The position numbers and the translations under genes were made by a program. Shown here piece after piece: positions 1-11,237 of a DNA stretch of 64,000 bases. The notes beneath the pieces are model-generated. The model did no database searches. It was not told the DNA's origin and saw only the letters and a program-made list of their open reading frames with translations. Location: assembly GCA_021292105.1 (NCBI GenBank), contig CM037868.1, forward strand, positions 23,625,908 through 23,689,907. The letters run 5' to 3'. Within the stretch, counting starts at the first letter, position 1, and each line of letters starts with the position of its first letter. Source of the stretch: Anadara kagoshimensis (lineage: Eukaryota; Mollusca; Bivalvia; Arcoida; Arcidae).

Positions 1-131
1 ATAAATTTGACGACATGTAGTATATTTTAGATGATACTTCATAGCAGTATTAGTTTGTTAGTTTCTGCATAGCCGAACTGTTAAAGAAAGCTGCTTTAAT
101 TATTTTAATTTTTTATTTTATTTTCATTTAG

Positions 132-170
132 ATGAAGATGTTTCCACAAAGAGCGATGAACACATCATTG
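132..170 (+). CDS. Gene A mini-exon 1 (39 bp, phase 1-1)
   Basis: A 39-bp open exon lies between a pyrimidine-rich acceptor (cattttcatttag) and a GT donor. It codes roughly EDVSTKSDEHII, a hydrophilic linker. It enters and leaves in phase 1, as every other internal exon of this gene does. It is clearly related to the 39-bp exon at 2069-2107 (shared VSTKSD), so the two arose by exon duplication. No domain is recognisable and it is too short to identify alone. The assignment rests on splice signals, matching phase and the similar partner. The gene's start must lie left of the window. Confidence 0.5.
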
Positions 171-2068
171 GTAATTATATAAAATATATTAAAGGTCAGG
201 GGTCATCAAATGTATCAATTTTATATTTTGTATTTCTATGAGTAGAGTTGTCAATGTTGATGTGTCTGACGCTTTAACACAACTTACATTTACCTGAACG
301 AACCTAATACTATGTAATTTCTTGTAACTTTCCTGCGACCACATTGATGACGTACATGGTTTGTTAAGTTGTTGAGCAAATACATATTACTAGTTCCTAT
401 ATATGTATGTATATGTAACATGTGGGTTTTTGTGACATTTTGATGGTTTTCAAAGTTTGGTCCAAAGTCAAATGATAGACGTTGTGAAGCTTAGATATAT
501 GATACCACAATGAACAATAAGCCATTTTTTCACAACATTTCAGAAACAATTAAAGTCAGGTTTCTCCTTCACCTTTCTTCTTGTTTTGAATGTATACAGG
601 TTATTTTGTATATAAATACTCAGTATTACGAGATAAGTGAGGAAAATAAGAATGATAAATCATTTAAAACAAATTATTATAAATGAATTCAGTCAAATAG
701 AGAATTATCAAATATTTTAATCAATTTCAATTTCCAAAATTTATTCCGTAAGTCAGTCAGTTCACCGGTTCATTCGCTTAAACAGAGACTTTTATGTCTC
801 TTGTTCAAATTAGCTAATTAGATTAGTTCAGATTTATTGGAACATATCCTTTCAGAATTCACCAAAAATTGCAGAAAAACAAATTACCGAATATCATAAA
901 GACTTATTTGTCATTGATATAAACACGTGACAATTTATTTTGCATCTTGTAAGGTAAACCCTATTGATTACAGGTGATAGATGTCTACTTGTAAAGAGGC
1001 TGTTTCCCAATTTAGCATATCGATGACGTCTTAATAAATGGTATGTGAGGGGTGTAAATCACACTTTAGACGATATTAATTTATTGTTAAAAAATGAAAA
1101 AAAGTTTTCATTAAGCCGTTAGTCGGGCTTACATCCAACAGGTATAACTCATTGATACGTTCCGTTCCACCCTAACAACCCTAGCTGTAATAAAATGAAA
1201 TAATATTATATCTTAATGTTTAAAATAGTTTAATCACAAACCCATTAAATCTTACTGTAGCGATACATTACATTTTCTTGTCATGTGATACAAATTTCGG
1301 TATCGCAACATTCCGTATTACCATATTAGCCGGAACTACTTTTAGGGGAATTCCCTTTTCCAACAAGAATAATATGACGTCATTCATTGTGTACATATGT
1401 GACGTCATGTTGAGTTGGGAGAATTTTTCGAGTTGGGAAAATCGCGGAAGATGTTAAATAATTTGTAAAATCAATGTTATTTTTTCCCAGCATTTACGAT
1501 GGTATTATTATTATATTATTATTTTTATTATTATTATCGACATTTAATTTCAAGCATAATTCATCTAATCGCAAACGGTTGAGTGTTCATTAATTTTTGT
1601 TTTTCCTGTAAAGAAATAACCGTTTGCTTTTCGTCATATAAGATGAAATATAAGAAAATAAGTTGGTTTCAAAGTTTATTTTCCATAGCCGAAGGGAGTA
1701 AAAAGTGTGTATAAAACTGTTTATTTATTTAATCCGTTAATTAAGTTAAATCTGACGGTTATCAGTTAGTTGTTAGAAAAATATAGCATCATGTAAAAAC
1801 AATATGAAAATTGTTGTTTTTCTAGTCTTTTTTACAATTTGATTATGTTCTGAAAACTTTTTAAATTTCAAAATGACTGATAAATATAGATCAGCTTTGT
1901 CTAAATTAAGATTTGTTGTAGCACCATTAAGAGTAGAAACTGGAAGATAGGTGCGTCTGTCTGTCGAAGAGTGTGGTTTAGCTGTAAATGTTTTTAGAGG
2001 ATGAAAACATGTTAGATAGATTTAGACAAATGTTTTTTAAAGCAAGGTCATTTTTTATTTTCCAATAG
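171..2068 (+). other. Gene A intron, no identified elements
   Basis: AT-rich intron between the two duplicated mini-exons. I see no further exon with matching phase and no clear mobile element. A short stretch at 1370-1410 has two TGACGTCA-like sites close together (CRE-like palindromes), which may be chance in this composition. Confidence 0.4.
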
Positions 2069-2107
2069 CTAAAGCTGTTTCTACGAAGAGCGATGATCAA
2101 AGCATTG
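2069..2107 (+). CDS. Gene A mini-exon 2 (39 bp, duplicate of exon 1)
   Basis: This 39-bp exon follows an acceptor ending ttttccaatag and precedes a gtaaaa donor. It codes roughly KAVSTKSDDQSI and is phase 1-1. Both its length and its core VSTKSD match the exon at 132-170, so this is a tandem exon duplication about 1.9 kb apart. Spliced to the CARD exon at 4290, the junction codon is GGT (Gly) and the frame stays open. It probably encodes a flexible Ser/Lys/Asp-rich linker before the first CARD. Confidence 0.5.
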
Positions 2108-2384
2108 GTAAAAATAAATAAAATAAATTACGTTTATTTGTAATTATTCGATACAAAAGAGACAAAAAGTTTTAAAGAAAAATGACCACTTGGGCTTTAA
2201 TTCTGATGGCACGTTGTTAAAGTCACTGTATTTTCAATTTTGTATTCATAAGAAACAATAACATTTAAATATATATATAATTATCAAAATAAAGTAAAAC
2301 ATAATCAATTTCAATGACATAACATTAATGATACAGTTTTTCAGACCATATTTGAATATTTTGTAAAATAAACGTAGACAATGG

Positions 2385-3885
2385 GTAATTGTATTCATGA
2401 CCTTGACCGAAGGTCATGTGAGCTTATGGCATAGCGCAGCGTGTGAATGTACGTGTGTATGAGTTTGTGCGTCGTTAACACATATTTTCGACTTCTTCTT
2501 TTTAAGTACAGGACAAATTTCAATGAAACTTGGTCAGAAGTATATATGGGCTTGTGCAATTAACATTCGTTTATGTCGATGTTATCTCTACCATAACTAG
2601 ATCAAGGTGACCTAGACGTGCAAAAATCTTTAAAAAATCTTCTCTCTTTTCGGAGAAAAAATCTGATGAGATATCATGATGTCTTAAACCTAAAGTTTGT
2701 TTATTTTGTAAAATTCGGACAAAGAATAAGTTATGCGTTTCTGCGTTTCTAATAACTCAACTATTTGATCAGATAATAACATGGGGTTTTTAGTTGGATA
2801 TATTTTGTAATGACCTTCAAAATGGGGTCAAGAACAATTTTGAAGGTCAAGACCTAATTGTTTTACCTTTTTGATTTTTTTTATTATCTGGAAAACTATA
2901 AACGTTTTGTATAGCAATTTATATTAGAATGTTGTTAGTATCGATGCAACGATCGTTCTGATATATAGATTAAGATCATTTATTTAAACGTTAAGGTCAC
3001 AGATGAATGGTAAAGTATCTTGAATGTATAGGCATATATATTAGAATGTTGTAGGTATTGATACAATGACCATTTGACATATAGAAAAAGACCATTGGTT
3101 CAAAGGCCAAGGTCATAGATACAATACTATATCGAAATAGTTAATTATCTCGAAAGCTATAAACGTTTTCTATAGGTCTGTATATTAGAATATTGTTTGT
3201 ATTAATATACCGATCATTTTGTATATGATAATGTTATAGGTTAAAAGGTCAAGGTAACAAATGCGAAAGAATACTGAACAGGTCGACTATCTTGAAATCT
3301 TTTACTTTTTAAATAGCCTTGCGTATAGAAATATTGTAGGTATTGATACAACCATCATTTTATGTATAAAAATGTCATGGGTTCAAAGGTCAAGTTTTCA
3401 GATGCAAAACAATACCAAAATTATTTATTATCTCATAAACTTTAAATTGTTTGTTTCGGCGTGTTTATTGCAATATTGTTGGTATTGATGTAACGATCAT
3501 TTTGATATATAGATTAAGGTAATTGGTTTAAAGGTCAAGGTCACAGATGGTAAAGAAAACTGAAATGGTAAATTATCTTAAAAATATTAACGATTAATAT
3601 AGGCATGAAAAATAAGAATGATGCAGGTATTGATAATTTTGAAGTATAAGCAAAGGTTATGGTTTTAAGTTCAATGTCATAGATACGAAACAATACCAAG
3701 ATGGTAAATTTTCTCTATAAAACTGCAAATATTTTGTAGAGTGATGTATATTAGAATGTTGTAGGTATTAATATAGCATTTTTTATGTATAGAAGAAGGT
3801 CATGGGTCCAAAGAGCAAGGCACAGTTGCAAAAAATACTAAAATGATTAATTGTCTGATTAAGCCTCAAATCGTAACTTTTACGA
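2385..3885 (+). repeat. Degenerate ~140-bp tandem repeat in gene A intron
   Basis: A motif close to ttagaatgttgtaggtattg recurs at about 2924, 3041, 3185, 3325, 3466, 3612 and 3751. The spacings are about 117 and then 139-146 bp. Each unit also carries a ggtcaaggtca-like box and a 'gataaactataaacgtttt'-like segment. The stretch opens with another ccttgacc/ggtcat box near 2390. The units have drifted strongly, so the array is old. The ORFs at 3261-3488 and 3893-4087 fall in or next to it and do not look like genes. Confidence 0.7.
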
Positions 3886-4068
3886 AAAGATTTTGAAATT
3901 GGGGTTTCAGTATTTATGTTTTTGTGAAATATATCAGGTAGCCATTACTTATCAGGTGATCTATCAGGCCCAATTGGCTCTTGTTTTTATAACAAAAGAT
4001 ATCATACTTTTCGTTTTCTCCTTAGATAACACTTTCACATATACATATTTTTGTAACATAATCATATA

Positions 4069-4130
4069 CAGTCAAACCCAAATGTAAAGACCGCCCGGGA
4101 GACTGGGCGTTAGTGGACAGGTGAAATTAA
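4069..4130. mobile_element. Fragment of 'ACAGTCAAACC' inverted-repeat element
   Basis: The end sequence acagtcaaaccc, followed by a purine-rich 'gtaaagaccgcccgg' stretch, matches one terminus of the short family seen more fully at 17245-17430, 29565-29740 and 57875-58010. Confidence 0.4.
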
Positions 4131-4289
4131 TATAAAAGATCATTCTATTTTGACAAACAAAAGATTTAAAAACTTGTAATTGTAAGGATGGGATTTACAT
4201 TTTGAGGTCATTACAAAATGATCTTTTAACAGAAGATCTATAAAAACAATATTGAAATGATAATCAAATCGAACTTTGTGTATTTGCAG

Positions 4290-4580
4290 GTGAAACCAAC
4301 AAGAAAACCATCGTCAGAAATTTTGGCATTCTTGAAAATGACCTTGACCCTCTTCTTTTCATGGACGACCTATATGAGAGAGGGTGTCTCGACCAAGATC
4401 TTATGGATATATATAAATCGATAAACCCACGAAAAAAACGAGCTCGTAGATTTTTGCTTGATGTTATTTGTGACCCTACAGATTATACACAAACGCTTTT
4501 TGATGTACTTAAGGAAAAAAAGTACAGTTTTGTTCTTGATGAATTGATTCATGAAAAAATACCGCGTAAAGGAATGCCAG
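4290..4580 (+). CDS. Gene A CARD exon 1
   Basis: A 291-bp exon runs from acceptor tgtatttgcag to donor gtaccg, phase 1-1. The roughly 96-residue product fits a caspase-recruitment (CARD) death fold in helical rhythm. It opens with NFGILENDLDPLLFMDDLY, then turns at ERGCLDQDLMDIY (the usual 'G.L...D...I' helix 2-3 region). A basic stretch NPRKKRARRFLLDVI follows (the position of the usual 'R..RKLLDLL' helix), and it ends with TLFDVLKEKKYSFVLDEL (typical 'FL..L....Y..L...L'). CARDs make homotypic contacts in inflammasome, apoptosome and Bcl10-type complexes. The basic patch on the third and fourth helices would suit a type-I interface, which is inference. The whole domain sits on one exon. Other death folds (DED, DD) are possible but fit less well. 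Confidence 0.7.
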
Positions 4581-5136
4581 GTACCGCTATTAACTGTATT
4601 ATATAATTGTTATTCTATAACATGCCTAACCCGAACGTGTAGTTGTTCTTAAAAGTGTTTAAACAAGACAATATAATAAAATAATAAAAAATGGCAACTT
4701 TTTCCCATGATGTACTTGTATTTTATATTAACTTATATGTAATAAACATATAGGTCAAGCTTATGAAATGTTGCGCTAAACTATTGCTTAAAACCAGTTA
4801 TATCCATCTACATATTTCAGACGAAAACTATTCTCGTGTTAATATATAGAATGTTAAAAATATCATAAAAGAGTTTTTTCTTAAGTTGAATACTACTATC
4901 CACAACCCTAAACAGGATTTCGACGTTACTGAAAAATATCTTTTATATCAGTATTTTGCATTGTTATTTATTTCCGGCCAATATCACACCATATGCAACC
5001 ACTGAAAAGTCAATTATTGTATATTATCCTTTCTCTTTAGATAGTTATTGTGAAAAATGCGGTTTAAATACTCGTTTGTATGAAACATCAATTAAACACA
5101 TTAATATAACATAATTTTCAAATCTTTATTTCTCAG

Positions 5137-5436
5137 GGTGCCGTCATCCAACATGTTGCCTTACCATAATAAAGACTATAATAACTCATTCTCAAAGTGA
5201 CATGGAGCCGGTAGATTCTGGTAAAATCATTATACCTTTGTTGGAGGAATCTTTGTTGCCGCCCTTCTATTTTGAGGACATCGCATTCGAGAAATCGATG
5301 AGAAAAAGAAATGAGAATTTCATCAAATATCTCGAAAATGTCAAAGACAACGAAAATGATTTGATCACTGTTTTTCTGGACACACTAACGACATCAAGAT
5401 ACAATATATTCGAATTGTTTAAAGAACATTGCTATA
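5137..5436 (+). CDS. Gene A exon, possible divergent CARD
   Basis: A 300-bp exon with acceptor atttctcag and donor gtaagt, phase 1-1. After a Cys-containing lead (GCRHPTCC) and a linker, it codes IPLLEESLLPPFYFEDIAF, a basic helix, then NDLITVFLDTLTTSRYNIFELF. The last part has the spacing of the final CARD helices and resembles the ends of the two clear CARD exons. The central 'R..RKLLD' helix is not obvious, so I call it a possible degenerate death fold. An internal ATG at 5202 is not needed as a start because the frame is open through the acceptor. Its intron to the next exon carries the long Penelope-like copy. Confidence 0.55.
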
Positions 5437-5589
5437 GTAAGTGCTTATCTTAATTATCTCTTTTCGAGTTAGAATAATATATTTATTGTTTGTATTATTA
5501 TTTATAAATTTTGGTCATTTTTCATTTCAACACCCAACAGGCCAGTTTCTCCGGAAGGCTCAATATGTATAAAATCTTAGTTTGATTAA

Positions 5590-6860
5590 AAACACATGTC
5601 GGGTGTAGCTACCTAAACAGATGTAACTCTAACACAAATTTTGACAATCGTCAAAGATGGTCTTCAGTCTTATTCAGAAAAAGTATATTCTACATCTGGA
5701 ATCAACCAAATGTGGATTCTAAAAAATTCTAAGAATTACTTGAACATCTTGCTTCTAATACTTTATCTCATGTAAAAAGTATACAAACATTTGATTTTTC
5801 TACACTATACACCACAATCCCTCATTCTAAATTGAAAGAACGTCTTAAAGAAATTATTCACTTGTCTTTCTTCTACAAAAACGGTAAGCCAAGATACAAA
5901 TATCTGGTGCTGAACAGGGATTCTGGTTATTTTGTCAAGCATCATACGGATTCCAAACAAAAATATACTGAAGATACCATCAACAAAATGTTGGAGTTTT
6001 TGATAGATAACATATTTGTTGTGTTTGGTAATATAGTATTTCAGCAAACAATCGGTATACCAATGGGTACAAACTGTGCACCATTGCTTGCTGATTTGTT
6101 TCTTTATTCTTACGAAGCAGAATTTATGCAGAACCTTGTTAAATCTGGAGAGAAAACTGTCGCCAAATCATTCAACTCAACATACAGATACATAGATGAC
6201 GTTCTGTCTCTTAACAATCCTAAATTTGGAGACTATGTAAATGTCATCTATCCTAGTGAGTTTGAAATAAAAGACACGACTGATTCCTCAAGTTCTGCTT
6301 CATATTTAGACTTATACCTGAATTATGACGCACAAGAAAGGCTACATTTGAAACTTTATGACAAACGTGATGACTTCAATTTTTCTATTGTCAACTTTCC
6401 TTTTTTATGCAGCAATATACCTGCTTCTCCTGCTTATGGTGTATTTGCTTCCCAATTAATACGCTATGGTAGAGCTTGTTCCCACTACGGGGACTTTGTA
6501 CAACGAAGTAGGCTGCTTGCAAATAAATTGTTGACTCAGGGATATTGCAAGCCTAGGCTTATCAAGGCCCTCAAAAAGTTTTATGGCCGTCATCACAGTA
6601 TTGTTGATAAGTTTGATGTCTCTGTGTCCAGGATTGCCTTGGATATATTTGACGTCTCATAGTTCCATGTTCCTTTCACACAATTTTGATTACACACGTG
6701 ACGGGTGTAGCTAGCTAAACAGGAGGTGCTTACCCTTCCGGAGCACCCGGCCTCACTTCCCTGGTGGAAGTTCACGTGTCTAACCTAACTTGTCAGTTCC
6801 AAAGTTTTTACTTTGCTTCTGGATTGTGATTCGGAAATGGATAAGTATGTTTGTTTTTGA
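5590..6860 (+). mobile_element. Penelope-like retroelement, longest copy
   Basis: The stretch from about 5640 codes a reverse transcriptase. The open frame spans 5832-6662 and is open upstream too. Recognisable RT landmarks are STLYTTIPH near 5800, IGIPMGTNCAPLLADLF near 6050 and RYIDDVL near 6190. These fit the Penelope-like (PLE) RT type better than LINE or LTR enzymes. No GIY-YIG endonuclease is evident. A 3' tail follows to about 6860 (cacgtg, gctagctaaacagg, cttccggagcacc, ending at gtatgtttgtttttgatt). A short piece resembling the same tail occurs at 5592-5626, in front of the RT, as PLE terminal repeats could produce. This copy looks fairly whole over the RT but lacks a recognisable 5' part. 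It lies in the sense orientation inside a gene A intron. Confidence 0.7.
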
Positions 6861-7112
6861 TTATTCCTCTGAAGAACAGGTTCTTTCTACACAGGTGGAA
6901 GGTTGTGTGTTTACGCTAATCTGCTATTTTTCAAACTTTTACTTTGCTTTTTATATTGTTTTTATTATTAAGTTGTTAATTCTTGTAGACATATTTTGCA
7001 ATTGTACAGTCCCCTGAATTTTCTCATAAATTGGTGTATATTAATAACTACAGCATATTAAATTTACAACACTTAAAAATTCGTAGTCACCGCTTAGTGT
7101 CTTAATTTTTAG

Positions 7113-7184
7113 AGCATGACGGAATTCCAAGTGACTGTCAGGAGAAATGGAAAGAACAGATTTTGAAACAACAGGAGATGCAAG
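7113..7184 (+). CDS. Gene A linker exon (72 bp)
   Basis: A phase 1-1 exon between acceptor cttaatttttag and donor gtaagt. It codes HDGIPSDCQEKWKEQILK and a few more residues (QQEMQ). It is charged and helix-prone, perhaps a short coiled or connecting helix. No domain is recognised. Junction codons with both neighbours are open. Confidence 0.55.
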
Positions 7185-7691
7185 GTAAGTAGAAAATCAT
7201 AAATATATATTTTAATTGCTTGCCACATAGAAAATATGAATATATCCGACTGAAATTTAATTGATGTGTCCTTCTTTGTACCATAATTCTCTCTGTAAAA
7301 ACATATTTAATTCATATAGTTAGAAGCTTTTATTCAAATCGTGTTTAAAAGTTTCTAATGTATTTCCTCTAGTTGACTATAAGGGAATTTAATCATTCAG
7401 TTTAATATCATTCTGTTAAACTAAATATGGTAAGTGCTGTAGCAGAGTGTCATAAGCGTGAATCTTACATTGATTTATTACGATTTAGTTTGTTAGTTCA
7501 TCATCTAAAGACATATTATTCTGGAAGTGACTATTTTTCAAAAATACAAAACTGGCCCGGTTTCAATAATATGATATGATCTAGACACTTTAACACTATT
7601 CTTTAAGTAACTTACAGTCAATTTGTGTAGATATGTATTTTGCATCTTTTGTTACAACCACACACAATAAAAATAATTGTTTATTTTGAAG

Positions 7692-7772
7692 GTAACACGA
7701 TGAAAGATCTACAATTAAGAAATGGAATTAAGGACAATATCGAGGTAGATGGTGCTCTTTATCACTCAACAG
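7692..7772 (+). CDS. Gene A linker exon (81 bp)
   Basis: A phase 1-1 exon with acceptor gtttattttgaag and donor gtaatt. It codes NTMKDLQLRNGIKDNIEVDG followed by ALYHST. It is hydrophilic with no recognisable domain. It leads directly into the exon at 8622, and the joined codon is GGA (Gly). Confidence 0.5.
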
Positions 7773-8374
7773 GTAATTTCATTATTTCTAATCCCGACTG
7801 ACAACAAGGGAAAAGCAAACAAATTTTTACCCTCTTCAAAGTTTCGCTCAGGTTAGTTCAAACAATCTTTCCTAGTTATTTCCATATTGTGTTTGACATA
7901 TGCATGTTCAAACCGGTTGTTTTTCTTAACAAAATATATCATCAAATGTATTGTGAAACCATTTATCTTTATTTGTTCTAAAAACCATTATGAGGAAGAT
8001 ATACATGCCGGATTGTCAATGTGCGAGATATGATGACATGGAGTTTCTTTAGGGTCGCAATACATTTAACTTGCAAGTTTGGACGTTGAGACATTTTATA
8101 TAGAATGCAATTTGATGGTATCGCAAATTGTATAGTGAGCGTCTAGATAGCCTTCTCTAATATAACCGAAAATATACGGCTATATCTGTCACATTTCAGC
8201 TGTGTATCACTGGTTGTTTTCAATGTATAATATTGATAACCTGAGTATTTTGTTATTCATGACTGATATGCATCTATCTTCTTATTTAAATTCTTTTGTC
8301 TTTTATTCCCTAATTGTCTTCGTTTCTTTGAATTAATAAATCATGTTTTCATCTACAAGTTTCTACATTCATAT

Positions 8375-8590
8375 TTGAATATTGTTGATAAGTATGATGC
8401 CTCTGTGTCTAGTACTGTCCTGGGTATATATGACGCTCCATAATTTCGTGTTCCTTTCATTCCGATATTTTATTACACACTTAGCGGAGCAATCGATCAT
8501 ACTTTCTTGTTGAAGGTTCAAGGTTCACCTGCTTTAACCTTAATTGCAAGCTTCATTTTTTTACTTTGCTTTCAGACTTTGTTTTGAACA
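8375..8590 (+). mobile_element. Penelope-like 3'-end fragment, old
   Basis: It matches the last codons of the RT frame and the 3' tail of the 5.6-6.9 kb element, with heavy drift. It ends just upstream of the acceptor of gene A's next exon, so it lies in the intron. Confidence 0.6.
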
Positions 8591-8621
8591 TGAATTGAGA
8601 TGTTGTTTTTTTTATTTGTAG

Positions 8622-8915
8622 GATATGATAATTTGATAATGAAAATTATTCCACGAAATATAAGTGAGCAGGAGAGCAAAATGATCGTTTATAACATCAA
8701 TAGGGAAAAGAAGGAAATTAATGATAGTTTATCACCACAACGCATCATAGAGGCACGACAGGGTTGTATCCAGATAACATTAGCAGTATCTGGGGAAAAT
8801 GATATCAATTCGACAATGAAAAGTATAAATCACTTATTGGAATGGGGAGATGTATTTTATAAAATAAAAGACAAACATGTTATAATCAAGCTTTACAGCA
8901 TCCATATACCAAAAG
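8622..8915 (+). CDS. Gene A exon, unrecognised alpha/beta-looking domain
   Basis: A 294-bp exon with acceptor tttttatttgtag and donor gtattc, phase 1-1, about 98 residues. The first half is charged and helical (ISEQESKMIVYNINREKKEI). The second half alternates strand and helix: ARQGCIQITLAVSG, then NDINSTMKSINHLLEWGDV, then KIKDKHVIIKLYSIHI. A 'QGS/C-hydrophobic strand, helix with paired leucines, G-D, strand' arrangement is also seen in small alpha/beta domains that accompany death-fold modules in invertebrate immune proteins, but I cannot name the family. A profile search would decide. The whole domain on a single symmetrical exon suggests a movable module. Confidence 0.6.
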
Positions 8916-9069
8916 GTATTCGTCTTATTTTACTTTTTATTTCCTCGTTCTCTTCTCTTTCACTTTAGTTATTGTAATATATTTAATAATAACAAAATCG
9001 GCTAATTGTTGAAGGGGCATTTACAAGCTTTATATTAGTCTCTTAATAAGTAATAAGTAATCTTATTAC

Positions 9070-9215
9070 TTACCCTTCCGGAGCATCCGGCCTCCCTTTC
9101 CTGGTGGAAGTCAACGTGTTTACTTTAATTTGCTAGTTCCAAAGTTTTTTTTTTTTTTTTTTTTTTTTTTTGGGATTGTGGTTTTGACACGGATTGGTAT
9201 GCTTTTTTTAACTTC
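9070..9215 (+). mobile_element. Penelope-like 3'-tail fragment with poly-T tract
   Basis: The tail landmarks (cttccggagca, ccggcct, ctggtggaag, ctagttccaaag) are present and are followed by a run of about 26 T at 9146-9171. It lies in the intron 60 bp before the next CARD exon's acceptor. Confidence 0.65.
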
Positions 9216-9272
9216 ATTGCAAAAATAACGAATAAGTAAATATTTTGATAATGATTTATTGTTATCTTGTAG

Positions 9273-9563
9273 ATACTGGTGAAGAAAATGAATCCCTGTC
9301 CAAATACAGAATTGTACGCAATTTTCCATTTCTGATCGAAGAAATAGATGTTTTACTATTCGTCAAACCTTTTACAGAGAAAAACATATTGTCTGAGGAA
9401 GATTTTAAAACCAAATTCAAGATTGGATGCAGTTCCAGAAAGCTTCGCACATCGTTCTTTCTTAATTACATTTTACAAGCTGATGCATATTGTCTTAAAA
9501 CCTTTTATGAAGTTCTTCAAAGTTCAAATTACAAATTTGTTTTTGACAAATTGGTCGAGAATG
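9273..9563 (+). CDS. Gene A CARD exon 2
   Basis: A 291-bp exon, the same length as the CARD exon at 4290, phase 1-1, with acceptor gttatcttgtag and donor gtatgt. The product runs RIVRNFPFLIEEIDVLLFV (helix 1), then KNILSEEDFKTKFKIG (helix 2-3, 'L.EEDF' like 'LT.ED...I'), SRKLRTSFFLNYIL (basic helix 4) and CLKTFYEVLQSSNYKFVFDKL (helix 5-6). The closing part aligns with LFDVLKEKKYSFVLDEL of the first CARD, so the two exons are old duplicates. Two CARDs on one chain suggest an adaptor or sensor that nucleates assemblies. Confidence 0.7.
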
Positions 9564-10376
9564 GTATGTTAATATATTAATAAAATACATATTGTAAACA
9601 TGGTTTTTAGAGTGAGGCCACTCTACTTTTTGGTTATTTTTAGACAAAACTAACAAGGGAATAACTTTGTACTTTGTTGTATACAAGCGGATCATGACAA
9701 AAGGCCGGGTATCTATAATTAATGGTATCATCAAATGACTGTTATTTAGTTCAAGTATTTTTCTACATTCTAGCAATAATTGCAATCAATGTAAAGTGTG
9801 CCTGTGTATGTGTGTGTGTGTGAAATCAACTTAATTAGTATCCCCAATATTACCCAGATTTCATGTCACTGCCATTTGGCTACAACTTTTACCAATAATT
9901 CATAAAGGCGTGTGTTCTTGTGTATTCTTAGATATCAAACTTCTTTCTTAACTTTAATGATTGGATCTTCTTTGTACAAAAAAACAAGAGGTCGAAACAA
10001 AACATCGACTGCAATTTAATGGAGTGATCAGCATCAAATTAATCTCTTCAGAATGCATATATGCATTTCGTTAATGCATTGAAATTGAACTTTGGTGATT
10101 GTTTTACACAATTTTTAAGTATTGAAATCTGCCACCGGGTAACCAAGAGAATGATGTATCTTTTTTTCTTATAAAAATGGATGTATTTATTCCTTTCAAA
10201 ATTTGAAAGTTAACATCCTTCAAACAATATAACGCCTTTTGAATTGGTTAATACTTTAGTGAAATAAAATAAGTTTATTATCTTTGCCAGGTATTGCACT
10301 GCCTATAACAGATTTGTACATTCAAATTCCCAAAAATTGGAATTACAACCACACGTGGGTCAATTTCTATTTTCAG
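9564..10376 (+). other. Gene A intron; no element recognised
   Basis: AT-rich sequence with a short (TG)n-like run near 9805. An alternative acceptor at 10290 opens a frame, but that frame stops at 10577 without reaching the donor at 10616, so I place the exon start at 10377. Confidence 0.45.
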
Positions 10377-10616
10377 AGTCTCTGCTTCGTAGGAATCACG
10401 AGTACATTGAACCAAATGACCAAACACTCCCAGGGAAGATATTCCGTTCCAATTCAATCGATTCGAATTTTTATGATGACGAAATTTGCCATCCCCCCGC
10501 GTTTCATCGAATTGGGCAGAAAGACAACTCGTCCATCAGCTCAGATAGTTTTACAAGTGATATTCCTGTCGATTTAGGGTATGGATCATGGTCAACTCGA
10601 CCAATAATAATATCAG
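10377..10616 (+). CDS. Gene A linker exon, Ser/Asp-rich
   Basis: A 240-bp phase 1-1 exon from acceptor tttctattttcag to donor gtaaaa. It codes a disordered, Ser/Asp-rich stretch (SNSIDSNFYDDEICHPPAF, SSISSDSFTSDIP, LGYGSWSTRPIIIS). Joined to the CARD exon the junction codon is GAG (Glu). No domain is seen. Repeated S-S/D patterns suggest an intrinsically disordered connector that may be phosphorylated. Confidence 0.55.
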
Positions 10617-11237
10617 GTAAAAACTTTAAAAGTTATTAAACGACGGCGGCATCCCTTTAAAAATCTTAATTGCGGGCTTGAAATTTACTATTATCAAATT
10701 GTAAGCAGTGTTTTGTAACACGATGTATCCTAATAATTAAATTAAACGCCCATTCAAACTGAAGTTAAAGAGGAACTTCAATAGAGTGTTTTTAGCTATA
10801 GAAGGTAGGTTATATTTTGATGTTTTATTTCTTGCTAAGCAAACTAAGATATCTAATATTTTTTTCATTGTTCGCTCAGCAAACATTTTCCACAACATTA
10901 TACCCATTTCAACAGCACAGTAGCGTTACCGGGAAACTAGGTATAAAGTCTAAATCAGACACAATTCTGAGAAAAACCACGCCAAACAAATACGTAGATT
11001 TAAGAACACTGTTGGTTAGAAGAATTTAAACATCACTATATAAACATATCGTAAGCAATTGTTTTTCTGAAAAATAAAATGTGCATGTGTTTAAGTTAAG
11101 ATTATCTCTTTTCAAATTTTCAATACGTAAACAACTAACTTTTGAGCATTGTACAAATTAGGAAAACTACAAAGGATGATTATTCCTGCAATAAACACGA
11201 GTAGCATATAAAATGGCATATACTTTATATATTGTAG

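Noticed and set aside
1360-1440. Two TGACGTCA-like sites as a promoter
   Set aside because: They lie in a gene A intron without other promoter signals; similar gacgtca strings occur in several repeats of this window.
10284-10577. Alternative gene A exon from acceptor 10290
   Set aside because: Its frame stops before the donor at 10616. The frame from acceptor 10377 is open through the donor and fits phase 1-1.
10880-10938. Possible short gene A exon after ttcgctcag
   Set aside because: In the required phase it meets a stop within 15 codons before the candidate donor, and the next exon joins well without it.
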